NCBI RefSeq assembly: GCF_030697305.1
Contig: NZ_JAUYQL010000043.1
Location: forward strand, 1 to 45,490
Reading direction: 5' to 3'
DNA: 45,490 bases
DNA from: Phenylobacterium sp.
Lineage (GTDB): Bacteria; Pseudomonadota; Alphaproteobacteria; Caulobacterales; Caulobacteraceae
Under the pieces are notes generated by a model. The model was given only the letters and a program-made list of their open reading frames with translations, had not been told where the DNA came from and searched no databases. Positions within the stretch are counted from its first letter, which is position 1, and every line of letters begins with the position of its first letter. Both the position numbers and the translations under genes were made by a program. This document shows positions 42,726 to 45,490 of the stretch, one piece after another.

Positions 42726-43493
42726 ATGAGCATGTTCGATCTGACGGGGAAGGTCGCCGTCATCACAGGGTCATCGCGCGGCATCGGCCGCGCAGCGGCG
42801 GTGTCGATGGCCGAGCAGGGCGCGCGCGTCGTGGTTTCGTCACGCAATCAGGCCGATTGCGACGCGGCGGCAGAGGCGATCAACGCGGTCCATCCTGGCC
42901 ACGCGATCGCGGTGGCCTGCGACATCACCCAGCCCGCGGACCAGCAACACCTGATGGACCGGGCGCGCGAGGCATTCGGGCCGATCGACATCCTGGTCTG
43001 CAACGCCGCGGCGGGCGGGACCAGCGTCCTGCTGACACAGATCACCGCAGAGCAGCTTCACACCGATCTCGACGTCAATCTGGTCGCCAATGTCGGGCTG
43101 ATTCAGAAGGCCGTCCCCGACATGATCGCGCGTGAGGACGGCGCTGTGATCATCGTCTCGTCGATCGGCGGCCACAGCGGCGGCAGCGCGCTTGCCGGCG
43201 GCTATTCGATGGCGAAGGCCGCCGAGACCCAGCTCGCCCGTACCCTCGCGGTGGAGCTGGGGCCGAAGAACATCCGCGTCAACTGCGTCGCCCCGGGCCT
43301 CACACGTACCGAGCTCGCGCGCGGCGCCTGGGAGGATCCGGCCCGTCAGGCGCAGATGTTGTCACGCACGCCGATCAAGCGCGTCGCCGAGCCGGAAGAC
43401 GTGGCCGGCGCGATCGTATTCCTGGCCACCCGCGCAGGCGCCTTCATGACTGGCGAGACGCTGATCGTCGACGGCGGCAAGACCATGGCCTGA
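42726..43493 (+). CDS. Short-chain dehydrogenase/reductase
   Basis: A 255-residue classical SDR. The cofactor motif TGSSRGIG is at 14-21, VCNAAAG (about 91-97) replaces the usual NNAG, Asn118 lies in LDVNLVANV, and the catalytic serine (IIVSS, about 145) with Tyr160 and Lys164 in YSMAK complete the tetrad. SSRNQADCD at the beta2 end (Arg40) suggests preference for NADPH. It ends in GETLIVDGGKTMA. It should oxidise or reduce a hydroxyl/keto group, in this setting possibly a 3-hydroxyacyl-CoA or ring intermediate. The ATG at 42726 has GGGGAAA upstream. It is convergent with the enoyl-CoA hydratase gene at 15 bp. Confidence 0.92.
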   Translation: MSMFDLTGKVAVITGSSRGIGRAAAVSMAEQGARVVVSSRNQADCDAAAEAINAVHPGHAIAVACDITQPADQQHLMDRAREAFGPIDILVCNAAAGGTSVLLTQITAEQLHTDLDVNLVANVGLIQKAVPDMIAREDGAVIIVSSIGGHSGGSALAGGYSMAKAAETQLARTLAVELGPKNIRVNCVAPGLTRTELARGAWEDPARQAQMLSRTPIKRVAEPEDVAGAIVFLATRAGAFMTGETLIVDGGKTMA

Positions 43494-43508
43494 GCCGTTG
43501 TGCAGGCC

Positions 43509-44318
43509 TCAGCGGCCGGTGAACGTTGGTGGCCGGCGCTCGACGAAATGCGCCACGCCTTCGCGGAAGTCCTCGCTGGCGAACGAGGCGATCTCCTCGG
43601 TCTCGGTGACCACCAGGGATTCGCCCAGGTGCTGCATCAATGCGTCATAGACCTGCCGCTTGATGATCGCGGTGGAGCGCGGCGAGGTGTTGTCGGCAAG
43701 GTCGGCGGCGAACGCCTGCACGGCCGGCATGAGCTCGTCGGCCGGCAGGGCGCGGACCAGGCCCAGGCGTTCCGCCTCCAGACCGGAGAGCTTGCGCCCG
43801 GTCATCAGCAGGTCGAGGGCGTTCATGGCGCCCACCAGCCTGGGCAGCATCCACGACATGCCGTGCTCGGCCACCAGCCCGCGGCGCGCGAACGAGGTCG
43901 AGAGGTTGGCGGTGTCGAGCATGAACCGCAGATCACAAAAGACCGCCAGGCTGACGCCGACGCCGGCGATCGGGCCGTTGATCGCCGCGATAATCGGCTT
44001 GGAGATCCGCAGCATGTAGCTCAGCCGGCGCTGGTAGTTGGCCTCCATCCCCTCGCCCGCCGGCGCCACGACCCGCACCTCACGCGTGGGTTCTGCGCCC
44101 ACGCCCTGCAGCGCCGCCATGTGGGCGCCGACGCAGAAGGCGCGGCCTGCGCCGGTGAGGATGATGGCGCGCACCAACGGATCCGCGTCCGCCCGCTCCA
44201 GCGCATGGCGCAGTTCAAGTTCCGTCTGCTTGCTGAAGGCGTTCAACCGCTCGGGCCGGTTGAAGGTGATCGTCAGGACGTGGCCCGACATCTCATAAAG
44301 CAGGTCCTCGTAGTCCAT
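43509..44318 (-). CDS. Enoyl-CoA hydratase/isomerase family protein
   Basis: A 269-residue crotonase-fold protein. NRPERLNAFS, GAGRAFCVGAHM (about 56-67) and IAGVGVSLAVFCDL (117-130) supply the CoA site and oxyanion hole. The first catalytic Glu of canonical hydratases (in GG-x-E-L) is Ser123-like here (GVSLAV). A Glu151 in VAEHGMSWMLPRLVG occupies the second acidic position region, as in a subgroup of crotonases whose chemistry is not settled. So hydration may be replaced by isomerisation or another reaction. The ATG at 44318 has a strong GGAGGTGA site. It lies 88 bp downstream of the oxidoreductase gene in the same direction. Confidence 0.88.
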   Translation of the reverse strand: MDYEDLLYEMSGHVLTITFNRPERLNAFSKQTELELRHALERADADPLVRAIILTGAGRAFCVGAHMAALQGVGAEPTREVRVVAPAGEGMEANYQRRLSYMLRISKPIIAAINGPIAGVGVSLAVFCDLRFMLDTANLSTSFARRGLVAEHGMSWMLPRLVGAMNALDLLMTGRKLSGLEAERLGLVRALPADELMPAVQAFAADLADNTSPRSTAIIKRQVYDALMQHLGESLVVTETEEIASFASEDFREGVAHFVERRPPTFTGR

Positions 44319-44347
44319 CCGTCACCTCCGGTCGCTTGGCGCTCGCC

Positions 44348-44364
44348 AGCCGGTTGAGCCGGCT
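44348..44364 (-). repeat. Short hairpin between oxidoreductase and hydratase genes
   Basis: AGCCGG (44348-44353) and CCGGCT (44359-44364) pair across a TTGAG loop in the 88-bp gap. It may be an mRNA processing or attenuation structure; there is no T-run, so it is not a clear terminator. Confidence 0.3.
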
Positions 44365-44406
44365 CGACGCGCAATCAAGACACGGGTCCGGAGGCGACGG
44401 CAAGGG

Positions 44407-45393
44407 CTAGGGTTGCATGACGATCTTGCCGATGTGGGTGTTGGATTCGAGGAAGCGATGCGCCTCCGCCACCTGGTCCAGCGGGAAGATCTTCGCCACA
44501 GGCATCTTGAAGCGCCCGTCGCGGATTCGCGCGGCGATCTCGCCCATCGCCGCGTCCAGCCTCGGCCGGTCGCGCAGCAGCTCGAAGAAGTTGTATCCGC
44601 GCATGTTTAGGTTCTTGCGGATGGAAAGCTGCCTCGGGAAGGTGTGTGGCTGATTGGCCATGCCGCCGTAAATCATCAGCGTTCCGTCGTCGGCCAAGCA
44701 TTCGAACAGCGTCTCGGCGAACGGTCCGGCGACCGGATCGAAGATCAGCTCAACACCCTTGCCGCCGGTGATCCGGGCGACCTCGGCTTTGATGTCCTGT
44801 TCTTCGGTGGCGACCACGTGGTCGGCGCCGGCGGCGAGGATGGCGTCGGACTTGCCGCCGCGGCGCGTGGTGGCGATCACCGTCGCGCCGATGTCATGGG
44901 CGATCTGCACGGCGGCCAAGCCCACGGCGCTGGAAGCGGCGGGTATGATCACCGTCTGGCCCTTGGCCAGACCGGCCTTGGCCAAGCCGCCCCAGGCGGT
45001 CAGGAAGGCCACCCAGATCGACCCATTCTGGATCGCGTCCAGGCCCTCGGGCGCCTTGACCAGCGACAGCGCCGGCACCACCGCCTGCTCGCCATAGATG
45101 CTGCGTTCGCCAGGAGGCGAGATCGGCATGAACACCACCGCGTCGCCGACCTTGAGGCCTTGCACATTGGAGCCCAACTGCGCCACCCGCCCCGTCGCTT
45201 CGCCGCCGATGTACGACGGCAGGGTGGGCTTGAAGATGTAGTGACCGCCGCGGAACGCCGCCTCGCCGCGATTGAGACCGATCGCCTCGATGTTCAGCAG
45301 CACCTCGTCCGCGCCCGGGGCGCCGGGATCGACCTCTTCGACCCGCAACACATCGGGTCCGCCCAGCTCGGGAAACCTGACGATCCTGGCCAT
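44407..45393 (-). CDS. Zinc-independent MDR oxidoreductase (quinone-oxidoreductase type)
   Basis: A 328-residue medium-chain dehydrogenase/reductase of the NADPH:quinone oxidoreductase branch. The opening FPELGGPDVLRVEEVD and EAIGLNRGEAAFRGG are typical. The Rossmann region has IIPAASSAVGLAAVQIAHDIG (about 149-169), and the usual zinc-binding cysteines are absent. It ends in a HRFLESNTHIGKIVM motif shared by this branch. It should reduce a double bond or quinone with NADPH. The ATG at 45393 has GGGAGAA upstream. It is the first gene of a probable operon with the enoyl-CoA hydratase. The promoter region (45394-45490) runs to the window edge. Confidence 0.9.
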   Translation of the reverse strand: MARIVRFPELGGPDVLRVEEVDPGAPGADEVLLNIEAIGLNRGEAAFRGGHYIFKPTLPSYIGGEATGRVAQLGSNVQGLKVGDAVVFMPISPPGERSIYGEQAVVPALSLVKAPEGLDAIQNGSIWVAFLTAWGGLAKAGLAKGQTVIIPAASSAVGLAAVQIAHDIGATVIATTRRGGKSDAILAAGADHVVATEEQDIKAEVARITGGKGVELIFDPVAGPFAETLFECLADDGTLMIYGGMANQPHTFPRQLSIRKNLNMRGYNFFELLRDRPRLDAAMGEIAARIRDGRFKMPVAKIFPLDQVAEAHRFLESNTHIGKIVMQP

Positions 45394-45490
45394 TGGTCTT
45401 CTCCCGCGTTTATCGTTGCGCCGGCCACGGTCATGCGCGGCCGGGGGTCTGGCGTCCGTAGGATCGGCGCATCGGCGGAAGGACGAACGC

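Overview
The window is high-GC DNA (estimated by eye, with strong G/C at third codon positions) that is almost fully coding, with many GTG/TTG starts and short gene overlaps. The gene content points to an alphaproteobacterium, probably Caulobacterales (Caulobacter/Phenylobacterium-like): a large TonB-dependent receptor, TadE/TadG-type genes, dodecin, DUF1345, DUF5996, a CAP-RTX protein and many CoA-dependent catabolic genes. This placement is inferred from gene content; no rRNA or other marker gene is present. No tRNA, rRNA, CRISPR array, complete insertion sequence or prophage was found.

Layout. 1-3087 is the 3' part of a CHAT-domain protein whose start lies outside the window. 3094-8330 is a housekeeping block: DUF445 membrane protein and TesA-type lipoprotein esterase on the minus strand, divergent from a YbbA/YbbP-type ABC exporter pair. 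8397-11256 holds an alpha/beta hydrolase, a DedA-family membrane protein and a DUF5996 protein. 11420-15646 looks like a surface-polysaccharide or envelope-modification cluster: a two-unit cysteine-motif protein overlapping a FemAB/CelD-like acyltransferase, then a GT2 glycosyltransferase and a sulfotransferase-like P-loop protein. 15895-21038 has dodecin, a patatin-like phospholipase, a small lipoprotein, a class III CoA-transferase and a cyclic-nucleotide-binding/thioredoxin-reductase-like fusion that lacks the CxxC. 21485-26967 has a 994-residue TonB-dependent receptor, a small orphan protein and a TadG-like gene behind a TadE-like gene that has lost its N-terminus. 27109-30793 is a PRC-barrel protein plus a glucosidase/glycosyltransferase pair.

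From about 32 kb to the end the window is a catabolic region with three local regulators (GntR/FCD, TetR, IclR). It has an ACAD11-like acyl-CoA dehydrogenase behind a perfect GntR-style palindrome, two divergent phytanoyl-CoA-dioxygenase-like enzymes with an NTF2-like protein, and a LigB-type extradiol dioxygenase divergent from IclR. After a CAP-RTX exoprotein and a FemAB-TPR protein come a short-chain dehydrogenase, an enoyl-CoA hydratase/isomerase and a zinc-less quinone-oxidoreductase-type enzyme. Together these could hydroxylate, activate, beta-oxidise and ring-cleave a hydrophobic or aromatic substrate, perhaps imported by the TonB receptor; the substrate cannot be read from sequence.

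The most unusual items are the LigB-like protein with Gln where a His iron ligand is expected, the duplicated Cys-motif protein coupled to an acyltransferase, the CNBD-flavoprotein without its redox cysteines, the truncated TadE, the CAP-RTX fusion, and several perfect palindromes between divergent genes that look like operators. I found no clear-cut new multi-gene system; the best candidates are the 11.4-15.6 kb modification cluster and the 32-39 kb catabolic cluster.
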